64,000 bases of DNA from Artemisia argyi (Eukaryota > Streptophyta > Magnoliopsida > Asterales > Asteraceae), in NCBI GenBank assembly GCA_030686995.1, contig CM060708.1:102058523-102122522 (forward strand), written 5' to 3'. Below, piece after piece: positions 9,425 to 22,200 of the stretch. Position numbers and translations under genes: made by a program. Each line of letters starts with the position of its first letter. The first letter of the stretch is position 1. The notes beneath the pieces were generated by a model. The model did no database searches. It was not told where the DNA came from and saw only the letters and a list, made by a program, of their open reading frames with translations.

Positions 9425-12400
9425 CCGCTGCGTTGCAGCGGGAATTTTCAGGAAATTTTTGTGATAATCATTTGCGAACAATATTTGGGCGGGGCTTCTT
9501 GTTTCGGATCGGCTTTGAGCGGGAGATTTAATTATAATTTTTTTTTTAAGCATATTTGTACATTTTAAGTTGAAGCATATTGAATGAATTCTTTTTTTGT
9601 TCATTTTTTTTTTGTTGGTTTGGTATGGTGTTAACTTTCTTATATGATAATTATATTGAATGAATTCTTTTTTCCTTCAAGGAACTGTTGGTGTTTAAAA
9701 GTCTGAGTGATACTGTGCCTGAAGTAATTGACAAAACAGTATGGGCTTTAACTTGAAGTAAGGGTGTGATGTATTAATTGGGCTCAGTTGACCCATCGAT
9801 AGGACCCAACACATAAAGATGGCAAGAACCAATGAAATTGCACCGATTCAAAACGACAAACATGTCGTCGTTTTCCGACGCTCTATGTTTATAACGAGTT
9901 GGGCGCCGGACCGCCGCGTTGCGGCGGGGCATCGTTTCACATCAGTGATCATTGGACAGACACTTTTTTTAAGTAGAAAAATATCATCAAACGTACCAGC
10001 CATAACATTGATTAGAAAACATCATTTTACCCATGTTGCAAAAGTCTGACTACTCCTCTATCAAATGAGGCAACTGCAACAACGCCTCAGGAAGGTTTCC
10101 TCAATAGGCTTTGTGGTCCTGATGATGAGGGTTTCTTCTTTTTTCAACGCAGCCTTCTTCCATTGCCGCTGTAGACGAATTACAGTCTTCCGCCAAACAT
10201 CTAAGATAGTTTCAAAAGCTTCTCTTTTGGAACTATATATCAGTAGAAAGCAGGCATAGACCCAACGGTTTAATTTTGTTTTAATGCAAAAGAGGAAGTT
10301 GTATAACTGAATTTGCTTTAAAAAACCAATCTTTACATATTCAAATCAACTCCGTAGTCAAATTATGAATAAAGGAAATCATCGACGTTTACATAAAATT
10401 CTTACCCATTCCGTTTCAAGAGTTCCCTTGTCAGTGCTGCCATTGTTCTTTGCAACACCCATTTTCACCTGTAAAGTTATTTTAGGCAACACAAATCTGT
10501 CAGCATATTGCAAGAGGTGATCATAAGTAAAAACGTGTCCGATAATCACAAAACCTGCTAAAGATAACCGTAAAAAATAGTGATGATAAGTGAACGGTAC
10601 CAATGATACCTCAATTGGGTTGTGTGAGGCCACCAGTGGTAGCATTTGGCCGTGTTTGTCTAGCCCGTGACGCATTCCACCGAGCTACAACCAAAGAAAA
10701 TGGCAACACAAATCTGTCAACAACTTCAGTTTACCAGTGAACACAAAATATCAGGATAAAAAAAGTGGCAATGATAAAACATTATTAATACGTCGGTGAG
10801 TGCTTGTAGATGCGGCTGCACATGTACCCATCGTAGCACGATTAATGGAAGCGGTTGGCGGGTGAGAGCACAGAACCATAGACCGATGGTCACTTTCAGA
10901 AGCACATTATATCTGCAGAAAAAGTAGTCGCAAGTTTAATCAACTGACCCAACACGAAGTAAACCATAAAAGAGTCTAAAGTGAAACCCGGGGGTTTAAA
11001 TGAAACATTGATAAACATATAGCAACTGACCGTCGTTAAAAGTACAACCATCCCGGTGTTGGCCATGACTCCAACTTCAGCTTAAACAATGATGGCAAAA
11101 GAGAGATTAGCATCTCTAATGACAGAAGCAGTGACCACCACAAAATGAGACCGGGACTTTCAATGAGACATTGATAGACATATGGAAACTGACCGTGGTT
11201 AACAATATTAGCCATGCCGCTGTTGTTCCCGAATCCAACTTCACCTGAAACAACAACGAAAAAAAAACAAATTAGCATCTCCGATTGCAGAAATAATAGT
11301 GAGACCTGAAGGCACATCCACAGCCCGGTGTACATCCATGAAAGTCTGAGAAGAACAACCATCCATACCAAAGCAACCTTATACATTTACTTCTCCTAAT
11401 TCTCATGTGCATTTACATGTAGAGTGTAGACAGAGTTGAATTCACAAAGGAAAATAAAAGGTATGAAAGTAAGAAACTAATATTACCTGAGATTTTCAAC
11501 CTGCAATCACAAACTAATGTTCATAATATTTATTTTTAGTGTTTTCAAAGCTTTTTTTCTTATGCTCAAAGTCATATGCTGGAGCAAAGAAAAAATTCCA
11601 AACAAAATATTTGTCCCTATAGTGAGAGATGTGGGTTCTGGCGGGTTTTTAATAACTGATGCGAGCTCTCTTTTGTAGTCATGTTAAGAAATTTACTTCT
11701 TTCGTATAAGTAATTATAGCCTATACAACTTGTCTTTTTTTTCTGTTATATAAAGTTTTGGACCTATTTAGTATTTTAAACTTTATCAAACATACATTTA
11801 TTTTTTTTGACTTAGGACTACATTTTGACAAAGCGATTATAAGTCCGGGTAATAAATAGTAGGAGACTTACTAAGAATGTTTTGCGTTGAGATAGCGCTA
11901 ATATAGAAAAGGCACCAGAAATCCGACATGACTACAATGACAAAACCATTTGAACAGAAGGTATGAAGTTGAGCATAATGTTACCTGTGGGTTCACTTCA
12001 ATGATATTCAGCCCTAGTTTGATGGTGACAGCAAGGCTGCAATAGAACCCAGAACTTCAGGAGTGTCGTGTCTAACAATAGGAAGCTCGTTCACATCTTT
12101 AAGCACCCTCGAAAGCGCATCCGAGCCATGTTTGTTTTGCAACCGTACCAATACTTAAGCAACCTGAAATCCAATATACTTAAATCAGCCTACCAAAAGA
12201 AGAAATTTATGTGGAAACCCATGATAAATCTGATTTCAATTTCGATATTACCTGTGGTTTACATCTTTATTATGTGCGTCTAGTTCGAATATAGGAATGG
12301 GTCCGCCGCGTTGCGGCAGGGCATTGTTTCATGCCGTTGAGATAGAAAGTGGGTTGTTTTTTGTGTTACATGCATAGTTTGTGTCTTTCGACTACTTGTT

Positions 12401-13680
12401 ACACAGCAAGCAGAAAATTTATAGCACCTCAAATAAAACATATATACTTGGTCATGCTTCTTGTAGTCATTCAACAACTAATCCATTTGAAATCCTAACA
12501 AATGTAAACATACAAACTTCAATTCTAACATCTAAAGTCATAAAAACTTACCTGTATTTTCTAAGTGTTTGCACAATATTTCAAGTGAGTTCCTTGCCAA
12601 CACAATATGTCGAGTGATTTCCTGAGCAGCAGTGTTCATTTGAGTATCTAGTAGATCATTCCCCAGTAGCCTGCTTCTCTTCCAAGATGAGTGAAATTTG
12701 AAATTCAGTTACCTTTGTAGACACATCTTTCTTGATTGGAAATGGCACAGTCAAGTAGTAAGCCTGAAATAGGACATAAAATAGATATAAAGTTATGCTA
12801 CATCAAATGAGTAAAAAATTCAAGTGTTTGTCAATTATTTAGCCACTTCCCTGGCGTAACTCATGCCGCAAGGCCAGTCCTTTGCCTAGCAGATGCTTTG
12901 CATATTGGTGCCACTACAAGGTTTTCTATATCTGTAATCTGTATAGAATAGTAAATTATTAAAGATCATGTCACAGGTAAAAGAAGCAAATATTACATAA
13001 GTCATAGACATATCAAATAGAAGTAAATGATTTACCTAACTGTAGAACCGTTGTTTTGAAATTGTAAGTCAAGTAACCAATAAAGGGCGGGCTAACTAAA
13101 AACCCAACAACAAAACGCGAAGGCCATATTACCCGTACATAATACGACGTCGCACCAAATGGGTTTTTTCTGCACATGATTGAATAGCAGGAACAACCGC
13201 CATGGGTGCATTAACATAAACGCAACGCCAATGATTTTTGATTCTGGTGCACACTTAAAAATGGCCATGAAATTGTCCACAGACAAAATCGAAACCTGAA
13301 AACAAATCAATACCCCGAAATTAGGTTTTCGGCAAAGAATCTTTTTACTTTCGGTTAAGAAACATAAACCTAGAACCAAATAAGTCATAAGGCGGGTATA
13401 TAGTCTGATACATAAGCTTAAACAAACATCCCATAGGAAGCCCAAATCAACATTAATGCTTATATCTAAGCTAACATCTAGTTTTTTTTACTAAAATTTT
13501 TAACAATAAAATTATAACAAAACATAAAACAGTAAAATATCATAAACCCACATCACAAATCAAGGTAAATATGATAAACCCATAAATCAAAAAATTTAAT
13601 TTACCTGTTATTGGAATTGGTTTACAGATTTAGGGCACCTAACGCCTACCGTGGCCGCAACCACAAACTCCATGTAGCTA
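9425..13680. other. Gene-scrap region with three GC-rich hairpins, Helitron-like
   Basis: There are hairpins with a GTT loop: CCGCTGCGTTGCAGCGG (9425-9441), CCGCCGCGTTGCGGCGG (9911-9927) and CCGCCGCGTTGCGGCAG (12303-12319). On the minus strand the third is followed within about 25 nt by CTAG (12280-12283), the layout of a Helitron 3' end. Between them are short minus-strand open stretches bounded by splice-like ACCTG or CCTGAAA words (10379-10675, 11036-11386, 13092-13445). None shows a domain I recognise. They may be captured exons, but no parent gene can be named. Confidence 0.35.
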
Positions 13681-14149
13681 CTCTGCCAATATACTCGTCC
13701 GATTGTGGATTTGTGTTGGGTTCCTGTAGATCGTACGGGAAGATGAATGAAAATGGTAGATGGTTCTAGTAATATTTCTGCGTATTATGGCTAAGATGGG
13801 ATTCAGTATATCCTTTTGGCAATGGGCCAGCAATATCATCTGGGTCACGAAACAGGCCGAAGAAAAAAGCATGAGCCCAAACGCACGACACGGCGTCGTA
13901 TCAAACGCTTTTTAATATATATATTAATTATATATATAATTCTTGTAAGAGCCCATTTAAACCATACTTGTAACAGCCCATTACACATCCTAATTAAGAC
14001 ATGAGATATAAAACACTCAAAACAAATAAACACACAAAGACCATTTCATTCAATTAAGTCTCTCTCTCTCTCTAAACTTAAAATACACACACTTCTTTTC
14101 TACGCATCTTCATGCACGTTCATAATCTCTCCATAATAAAAATCAACAA

Positions 14150-14497
14150 AGTGACAAAGCATCAAGAGTTATATTTCCTTTAGGAGAAATCCAACAATAT
14201 CACGAACAAATAAAAACAGTAGAGGTCATGCTAGAGTGTCCATCTTTTTTCTTAGTCAACTCAAGATCATTAATCATAAATTGAAGTTTTTCTCCATTGT
14301 CCGCGGATGAAGACTTAGAGTCTCGGAGTATTTATATCATGTTTTCGATGAGGAAGGTGAACTCTATGGTTACTTCTACTGATATGGCGGTTTTTTGGAT
14401 GGCGTATAAAAACGCCAGAAAAAGGATTTATGGGAGGATTACACCCGACATAGCGACAAGTGGCGATGCTAAGGAGGCGGCCGAGAATGGTTGTTGA
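14150..14497 (+). pseudogene. PADRE/DUF4228 domain protein, broken
   Basis: The plus frame from 14150 reads SDKASRVIFPLGEIQQY, then VMLECPSFFLVNSRSLIIN, a TGA stop at 14282-14284, and in the same frame PLSADEDLESRSIYIMF, MRKVNS and TDMAVFWMA. The order 'ARVIFPxGxIxxY ... FFLVNSxSL ... LSxDEDLExxxIYxMFPMxK ... ST/AADM' is that of the plant PADRE (DUF4228) family, small stress-responsive proteins of unknown biochemistry. No ATG opens the frame, since an in-frame TAA lies close upstream. The stop in the middle separates the two halves. It ends with a Lys/Arg and 'DIATSGDAKEAAENGC' tail. An undetected short intron at the TGA cannot be excluded. Confidence 0.6.
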
Positions 14498-14580
14498 TGC
14501 GTCGGAGTTTAGTTATAGAATGGTTGTTTGTAGGTGAAGAAAACAATTTTTGGATACTATGACTATTGGTGCAAGATGAG

Positions 14581-14625
<45 letters not shown>
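14581..14625. repeat. Poly(T) run of about 45
   Basis: An uninterrupted T tract. Length may be affected by assembly. Confidence 0.9.
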
Positions 14626-14628
<3 letters not shown>

Positions 14629-15305
14629 AAATGGTAGAATAGAAATTTGAAAATAGTCATATAGTAGTATATTATTTTTATAGTTTTTTAGAATATGAAA
14701 AATATATATGAAAAAAAAAATTGGTATTTGGATTGAAGAGTTGTGAAAAAAAAATGTTGTTATTATTTATATTTAATCATATTGTATATACAATGCGAGA
14801 ATAAGAAAATAGTACTGTAACAACTGTCGATTTTCTTTTTTTTACTTCATCTTAACGAGATTAAAGTTTGTGTGAACTTTTCGGTTCGATTTCGGTTTTA
14901 GCCAAAAACCGACCCAAACTGAACCGTGCATACCTCTACATAAAGTCATTATCACGAACAACATGTAATCGAAATATATTGTTAGCTAAAAAAATTTAAT
15001 TACAAAGTATCCGCCGTTAGAACAAGCGGGTACCCTTATAGTAATATTTGATAGAGTGAAACTGAAATTTATTAGTGCTGGACAAAAGGAACTCAATACA
15101 TAACAAAACAAAAAACAAACGTTATGACCGTTACTCAGCTACCGAACCAAAACATTTTACCATCTCTAATTGAAAAATAATTAGGGGTCTTTTTTTTCTT
15201 TTTACTTTATTTTTTTATTATTATTTTTTTATTTAATATGTTTTTAACATGATGTCTTTTAACATAAAAGCTTCTTTTTGTAGTTGGCTCCGCACAAACA
15301 AATAG
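14626..15305. other. AT-rich intergenic DNA
   Basis: No gene seen. It contains a short CGGTT..AACCG inverted word near 14880-14930, like hAT subterminal repeats elsewhere in the window. Confidence 0.5.
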
Positions 15306-17642
15306 GGTGCGTTTATTTGAGAGAAAACATCATTGTTTTTCACAAAATGTTTTGTGGAAAATAAAGAAAACAGAGATCACGTTCAAATTAGTGTTTTTCA
15401 ATAAAATTATCTATAAAACACAAAATTCCTATTTCCAACTTTAATACATAAAACTACAAAACACTTTTTTTTTTTTTTTTTTCCCCTATTTTCCTTTAAA
15501 ATACCCCAAATCCGTTTTCGTCAGTTGTTTTACGTTTTCGACTGATTTTTTACGTTTTCGTTCATTTTTTTACGTTTTCGTCAGATTTTTACTTTTTCGT
15601 CCGATTTTTTATGTTTTCGTCCGATTTTTTACGTCTTCGTCAGTTTTTTTACATTTTCGTCAAGGTTTTTAAGTTTTCGTCTGATTATTTTCGTTTTCGT
15701 CCCTTTTTTTACGTTTTCGACAAATTTTTTAAGTTTTTGTCCGATTTTTAACGTTTTCGTCAGATTTTTTTACGTTTACGTCCGATTTTTTACATTTTCG
15801 CCCGATTTTTTACGTTTTCGTCATTTTTTTATGTTTTGGTCAGATTTTTTTACATTTTCGTCCGATTCATTACGTTTTCGTCTGATTTTTAAAGTTTTTG
15901 TCCCTTTTTTACGTTTTCGTAAGATTTTTTACGTTTTCGTCCGTTTTTTTTACGTTTCGTCAGATTTTTTACTTTTTCGCCAGACTTTTTACGTTATCGT
16001 CCGTTTTTTTACGTTTTCGTCAGATTTTTTACGTTTTCGTCCGTTGTTTTACGTTTTCGTCAGATTTTTTACTTTTTCGTCAGGCTATTTACGTTTTCGT
16101 CAGATTTTTTACGTTTTCGTCCGTTTTTTTTACGTTTTCGTCAGACTTTTTACATTTTCTTTCCTTTTTTTACGTTTTCGTCAGATTTTTTTTCGTTTTT
16201 GTCAGATTTTTTACGTTTTCTCATGATTTTTTTACGTTTTTGTCCTTTTTTAACGTTTTCGTACGTTTCCTTACGTTGTCGTCCATTTTCGTTTTTTAAC
16301 GTTTTCGTGGGGTGTTTTACATATTCATCCGTTTTCGCTCGTTTTTTTATGTTTTCTTCCGTTTTCGTCCGTTCTTTCTATGTTTTTTTTACGTTTTCGT
16401 CCATTTTTTGCGTTTACTTACGTTTATTTACGTTTACGTTTATTTTTTTTACGTTTTCGTTAGACGAAACCTAAAAAAACATAAATCAAATATGAAAATG
16501 TAAATGAAAGATGAAAACATAAAAATCAGACGAAGACGGATGTAAACGTAAAAATCGGAAGAAAACGTAAAAAATCGAAAGAAAACGTAAAAATTGGAAG
16601 GAATCATAAAAAATGAAAATATTAAAAAATAGACAAATCCATAAAAAAATCTGACAAAAACGTAAAAATACAGATGGAAACATACAAAATCAAAACAAAA
16701 AAGTAAAAAACAAAAAACGGACGAAAACGTAAGAAAATGGACGAAAACGTAAAAAATTTGAAGAAAACATATAAAAACGGATGAAAACATAAAAAATTGG
16801 ACGAACACATAAAAAATCTGGCGAAAATGTAAGAAAACAGACGAAAACATAAAAAAAAATGAACGAAAATATAAAAAATATGACGAAAACGTAAAAAAAC
16901 TAATGAAAACGTAAAGAAACGGACGAAAACATAAAAAATCGGATGAAAACGTAAAAAAACTGACGAAAACATAAAAAATCGGACGAAAACGTAATAAACA
17001 GACGAAAACGTAAAAAGACTGAAGAAAATGTAAAAAAAACTGACGAAACTGTAAAAAATCTAACGAAAACGTAAAAAAAAACAGACGAAAACGTAAAAAA
17101 ACAAACGAAAACCCAAAAAATAGGACGAAAACGTAAAAAATAGACGAAAACGTAAAAAAATGGACGAAAACGTAAAAAAACGGACGAAAATGTAAAAAAC
17201 AGATGAAAATGTAAAAAATCTGACGAAAACGTAAAAAATTAGACGAAAACGTAAAAAAACAAACAAAAACGAACAAAAACGTTAAATATCGGATGAAAAC
17301 GTTATTTGATATTATATTTTAGTTTTTTAATTTCTTTATTTTCTCGTATTAGATTTTTTTTAGTTATTTTATAATTTAGTTTGTTAGTTTATAATATTTG
17401 TTTTTGTGTTTTGAAGATGTTTTTATAGTATTACTAAGGTGAATAGTGAATTGAGATATAAAACAACAACATTAAACATGTTTTTTAGTTTTGGAAAATG
17501 GAAAACACAAACACATGTTTCTCAGACTAAACGTGTTTTCTAAATTTTTCATTGTTTTGTGGAAATCAAACTCCCCTCCCTTTTCCTACAAAACAAGAAA
17601 TGAGAAATGAAAGAAAATGTTTTCCAACTAAACGCCACCATA
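15306..17642. mobile_element. Foldback-like element built from a 20-bp minisatellite
   Basis: From about 15510 to 16460 the unit TTTTTTACGTTTTCGTC plus (A/C)GA or CGT repeats with a period near 20 bp. From about 16470 to 17300 the same unit appears as its reverse complement, so the two halves fold into one long hairpin of roughly 0.8-0.9 kb arms. The outer ends also mirror each other: GGGTGCGTTTATTTG near 15304 and the reverse complement of GTGGCGTTTAGTTGG near 17640. No transposase and no clear target duplication. The long Phe/Arg/Ser-rich frames here arise because the unit lacks stop codons. Foldback transposons with tandem-repeat arms are known, but this is only a structural match. Confidence 0.6.
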
Positions 17643-17779
17643 GTATTTCTTTGATTTGCTGAATGGCAAATACAAACAAATTAATAACTATCCTACCCAT
17701 TTATTCATAAAAAGCCCAAAATTGGAAGTCTAACAAATTTGTAGATTCAAACCGTAACAAATACACTAATTCATCTAAT

Positions 17780-18097
17780 TAGGGGTGTTGATCGGTTCGG
17801 TTTTCGGTTATTCGGTTAATTCGGTTCGGTTAATTCGGTTAAAAGTTTTTTTAGGGTTAAACCGTGAACCAAACCAAACCGAATTCAAATTCGGTTTTCG
17901 GTTCGGTTTGGTTGAATTCTAGTACGGTTTGGTTCGGTTCGGTTTTCGGTTTAACCGAATTACACACTTTATTTAAAAAAAAGAAAAATATACAAATATA
18001 TTTAGCAAAAATGTTATTTCAAACATAAAAAGTATTTTTTAAAATTAGGATAAAATTGTATTGTTATTCATATATATATAAATATAAATATAAATAA

Positions 18098-18170
<73 letters not shown>

Positions 18171-18416
18171 GTTTTATTGATCTTTTATATATATAAATAT
18201 ATAAAAAATATAAAAATTTATATGAATTCGGTTTTCGGTTTGGTTTTCGGTTTTGATTACCAAAACCATATCCAAACCAAGAACCGAATTAAAAGTTCGG
18301 TTTGGTTCGGTTTTGGCAAATTCGGTTCGGTTATTAGTTTGGTTCGGTTATTTTCGGTTCGGTTCGGTTTTGGTTTTCGGTTTATTCGGATATTTCGGTT
18401 TTTCTGCTCACCCCTA
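17780..18416. mobile_element. Non-autonomous hAT-like element with GGTTCGGTT repeats
   Basis: The ends are TAGGGGTG and CACCCCTA. The 8-bp sequence CATCTAAT stands directly outside both ends (17772-17779 and 18417-18424), the target duplication length of hAT transposons. Inside are dense TTCGGTTTTCGGTT-like words in both orientations and a (TA)n microsatellite at about 18068-18168. No coding capacity. Confidence 0.8.
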
Positions 18417-18624
18417 CATCTAATACTCTTTTTACTAAAAATCAACCAAGACCTCTGCTAAGTGACACGAACCCATCTTGATTTTCATAATCAATTATTC
18501 ATATAGAAAAACTACATTAGTCAACAAGTTTGCACCATCTTCGTCATATACCCATTTTTTCACCATTAGTTACTCTTGAAGCTCCAATTCAGAAAAATAA
18601 AAAATGAAGCAAATAATATAACCT

Positions 18625-18790
18625 GGAGGGAAGCTGATATTGGTGAACAAGTGATGCAGTTGGAGGAACAGCTGTAGATAAGGGACCAAGGGGCAGAACG
18701 CCTATGTTAGAAGGGGCGATGGAGGGAGATGCACGGGGGTAGGGATTGGCTGGAAGCCTGGAAGGGATGGAGGATTGAAAGGTAATAGTG
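18625..18790 (-). other. Possible orphan exon
   Basis: The minus strand stays open for more than 60 codons and reads protein-like Pro/Ser-rich sequence (for example ANPYPRASPSIAPSNIGVL), ending at a donor-like CCAG/GTTATA. No domain is recognised and no partner exons are seen. It could be a captured gene fragment. Confidence 0.25.
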
Positions 18791-19284
18791 GGATATTGGA
18801 ATGGATGAGAACAGTTTTGGGGCTTTCAGGGTATTTCATATATATTTGTCATATCATGGATGGGGATTAGGGGCATTTTTACACCCTTTCACATTAAGAC
18901 AATTCTTTTGTAACAAGCTAAATAGAAACAAACAACAAAACTATTTGGGAACGGAATTGTTACCGAAAAGCTCATTAAGCAAAAAAGAAACAGCCTCTTA
19001 GTCATAGACCTACAGTTGTATGAATGGAAATGAAAGAAGGCACATCAGTATAACACCCTACTACAAAATATTAGCTCTCGGAAAGATACTCAAATAAGTT
19101 GTAAAGCAAAATCGGATCATAAGTACGTCAATCTGTAACGATCACTCATGTACATTGACACACATACCTAATTGAAAAAATCAATCAAGATAATAATAAT
19201 CTCCATTATAGTAGGCTGCATTATATCTCCTAACTAAAATATGTAGCGATTACTTTAAAAGCTACACACATCATATACCTCAGA

Positions 19285-22200
19285 TTAATTCAACACCCCT
19301 CTTCTACCCAGTTTAAGATCGCTCGGGATTATATATACAGCATCTACACATATTCCACCTTTTGAGTGTGTGCAATCTATCTGCTTCATCGAAAATCTCA
19401 CTTCAGTTGCAGGATCAGACTCGTTTACAATGAACTCGCCTACTTTGTAGTCTATCCAGCGACCACGTTTGTGGTTTCCGTTTGCATAATCTTCAGCACA
19501 ATCGTCTAAAAAACATTCTGTAAATGCTTCTTGACCATCGGATGTTGACAAGTCAAACCTTACGGGTTTTATGTCCCATCCATGGGTGTGTTCAAAATAC
19601 GAAACACGGCGTCCTAACCTTTTCGAAAATCTTCCCAAGTGTATTCTAAATGATAATGTATATACGTCTGCTGGGAGAGAGAACTTAATGGATCCACTAA
19701 CCTCAAACCACCATATTTGCTGCAAATATGCCACGATATTAAACCTGCAAGCAATAGCAGAATCATTCTCCTTACCTTAAAGAGCCATAAACTATTGCAA
19801 AATACAACAGATGAGAAGCTTTAGAGACCATCTATCCAAAAGAAAGAATCAATTATTTTTAGAGATTACGCTTTAAACCATGATTAATTCTACCGCTTAG
19901 AAGCTAGTGGAGACTAATTCCTTCCGGCTAATGAAGAGATAAGTTTTTAACTGATTTCTCAGTAGAGAAACAATGCACAAAGTCATGTGTTGACAATTTA
20001 AAAAGAGTGTTGACAACTTATTGAAATAGGCATGAACTTCTATACTCATGTTTGGATGTGTGGTTTGAAACCGATTATGTGATATCGAGCAAGAAGAATT
20101 ACGTAATCATCTGTAGCAAACATTATGTTGCAGGAGGGTGTTTTGATACTCTTCAGTCTTCAGCTACTTGAATTCCAAAAACCATTTATATCATGTTAAA
20201 GTACAGAAATTACAATTTAGAAGTTGAAATTTTTTTTATCAACTATCATAATATTATTTAATTATAACTAATTTCTAATATGTAAAATGACCTAAGACAT
20301 TTTTCTCTAGTAATACAACTGCCGATAAAAAGAAATCTTAGTTTTCCATCAAATAATTAGTTTTGTTATAACTGGTATGAAACTGATTAGTTGACCACTA
20401 TACACGAAGGGAAAGGTGACAAGTGAATGACATACATAACAAAATCCTCAACTAATTCTTGAAATTTTTTTCTTTTTTCTTTTTTTTTTTTTTTTTTCTT
20501 TTTGAACAAAATTCTTGCAAGATAGACATTTCGAAACTTGTACACCAAGAGACCAAGCAAGCACACCCAATCCATACAAGTATCTTATTACATTGGAAAA
20601 CCTGTTTCCTACACTTCCAAAACAAGGAAACTACAAAGCCATGGCTAATAATCCTAATCCTTCAATGACAGCAGATTGCACACACAAAAGTTAATTAGAA
20701 TGAACCAATGGTTAATTCAGTAATGCTATATAGTGCCTCTCTGCCAAAGTTTGGTTCCTCTTGCCAGAATTCGTGTACCTCCACATCTTTAAAGATGGGG
20801 AGGTAAACCGTTTCTGGCAAGAAGAACCAAACTTTGGCAGAGAGACGCTTAGTTTGTCTCACTAAATCATATCTGCTAGTTTCCATGTGCTCCCAGTCAA
20901 TCCACGATCCACCTTCACTCAGAACATCTAATTAATTGTTGCCTCTTATTTCTAAAAACATAACTTCACCGATTCACTCAAAAGATTTCACGCAGCTCCA
21001 AAGACCTCTCTCGATCTCTTATTTCCCGAAATCAACAAGTCGTTTAGTTAAATTCTGAAACTAATAGAGGCGGGCACATTGTTCTTGTTCGTATCAAAGA
21101 TAATAAGGCATAATATGAATGGATTAGGGAGTCCTCACAAACAGATATTTTTTTCTTGGTGCTATTATAGTTCACTATCTTAGTGTGTTTAGCTGTATTA
21201 AGAAGAAACTAGATGTTGATCCATGTAGTGATATAGTAAAGGATATAAAATAAACCAGATAAAAGACGATTCATAATGCGTTTTCTAATCAACAAGAAGT
21301 CATTACTCTCTTTCATCGGGGGCATTTCCCCACAAGTATATAACCTTACAGCATTATTACATCTTTCACCAGCATCACACAAAGTTTCAGTGAATATTAG
21401 AAATTTAGAATGCGCAGAACATCTTTATAATTAAACCATTTCTAAATAACAGATTCACTTGAGCTGTCAGCTTATTAGTATCACTCTTTCGCATCAGGAA
21501 TTTCCTATAAAGGTACAATTGAATCCTATGCTTTCAGGGTTCCTGTCTCTGCTACGGAACTGGCCAACACGTAGGTCTATTCCCGCACTTTCCTGGGTGC
21601 GCCTCTACATCTACCAAAAGTAGGGTTGTTGCAAAAAATAGAATGAGTCATTCCTAACGAGAGCACAAACATTTACGGCATAAACTAAAGCTAGCTATAA
21701 GTGGCGGCCCCTCTGACGCCCCACACCGTTGCAACAGGAGTGGGCTTTCCCAGCAGTTGCCAAGAGATAAGTACTAACTAATAAGCAAGCGTCTCCTATA
21801 TTTGATAATCCCCTTGTGGCTTAGTTTGATGCAATACAACACTTCAATTTCACTATAAGTAGCAAAACGGACAAATTCTTGATAAAGACAAACATCAATA
21901 TCATAGATGTTGATAACATGTTAGTCAAAACTCAAAAGGCCCGGCCGGGAAGTTGCAACTACTAGAAGAAAAAGATTAATTGACAGCTAATGCAACTATA
22001 TAAGTTAGCCCAAACAATTAAAAAGTCAAGGGAGCTACAACAAAGACGACATACTCAGAGAAAGTTTGAAACATCATTTTGGTTCATTTCGCTTGATTGT
22101 TTTATAGGTTAAAGTTATATACCAAATAACCTTCTTTTGAGTGTAAACATAGGGTTTTAACAAATGATACCTGCTGCTAAATTCTTAATGTTATATTTAT

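Noticed and set aside
15831..17276. Long Phe/Arg/Ser-rich open frames (131-275 aa) on both strands
   Set aside because: They are translations of the 20-bp minisatellite, which has no stop in several frames. Three overlapping frames look alike, which is typical of repeat artefacts.
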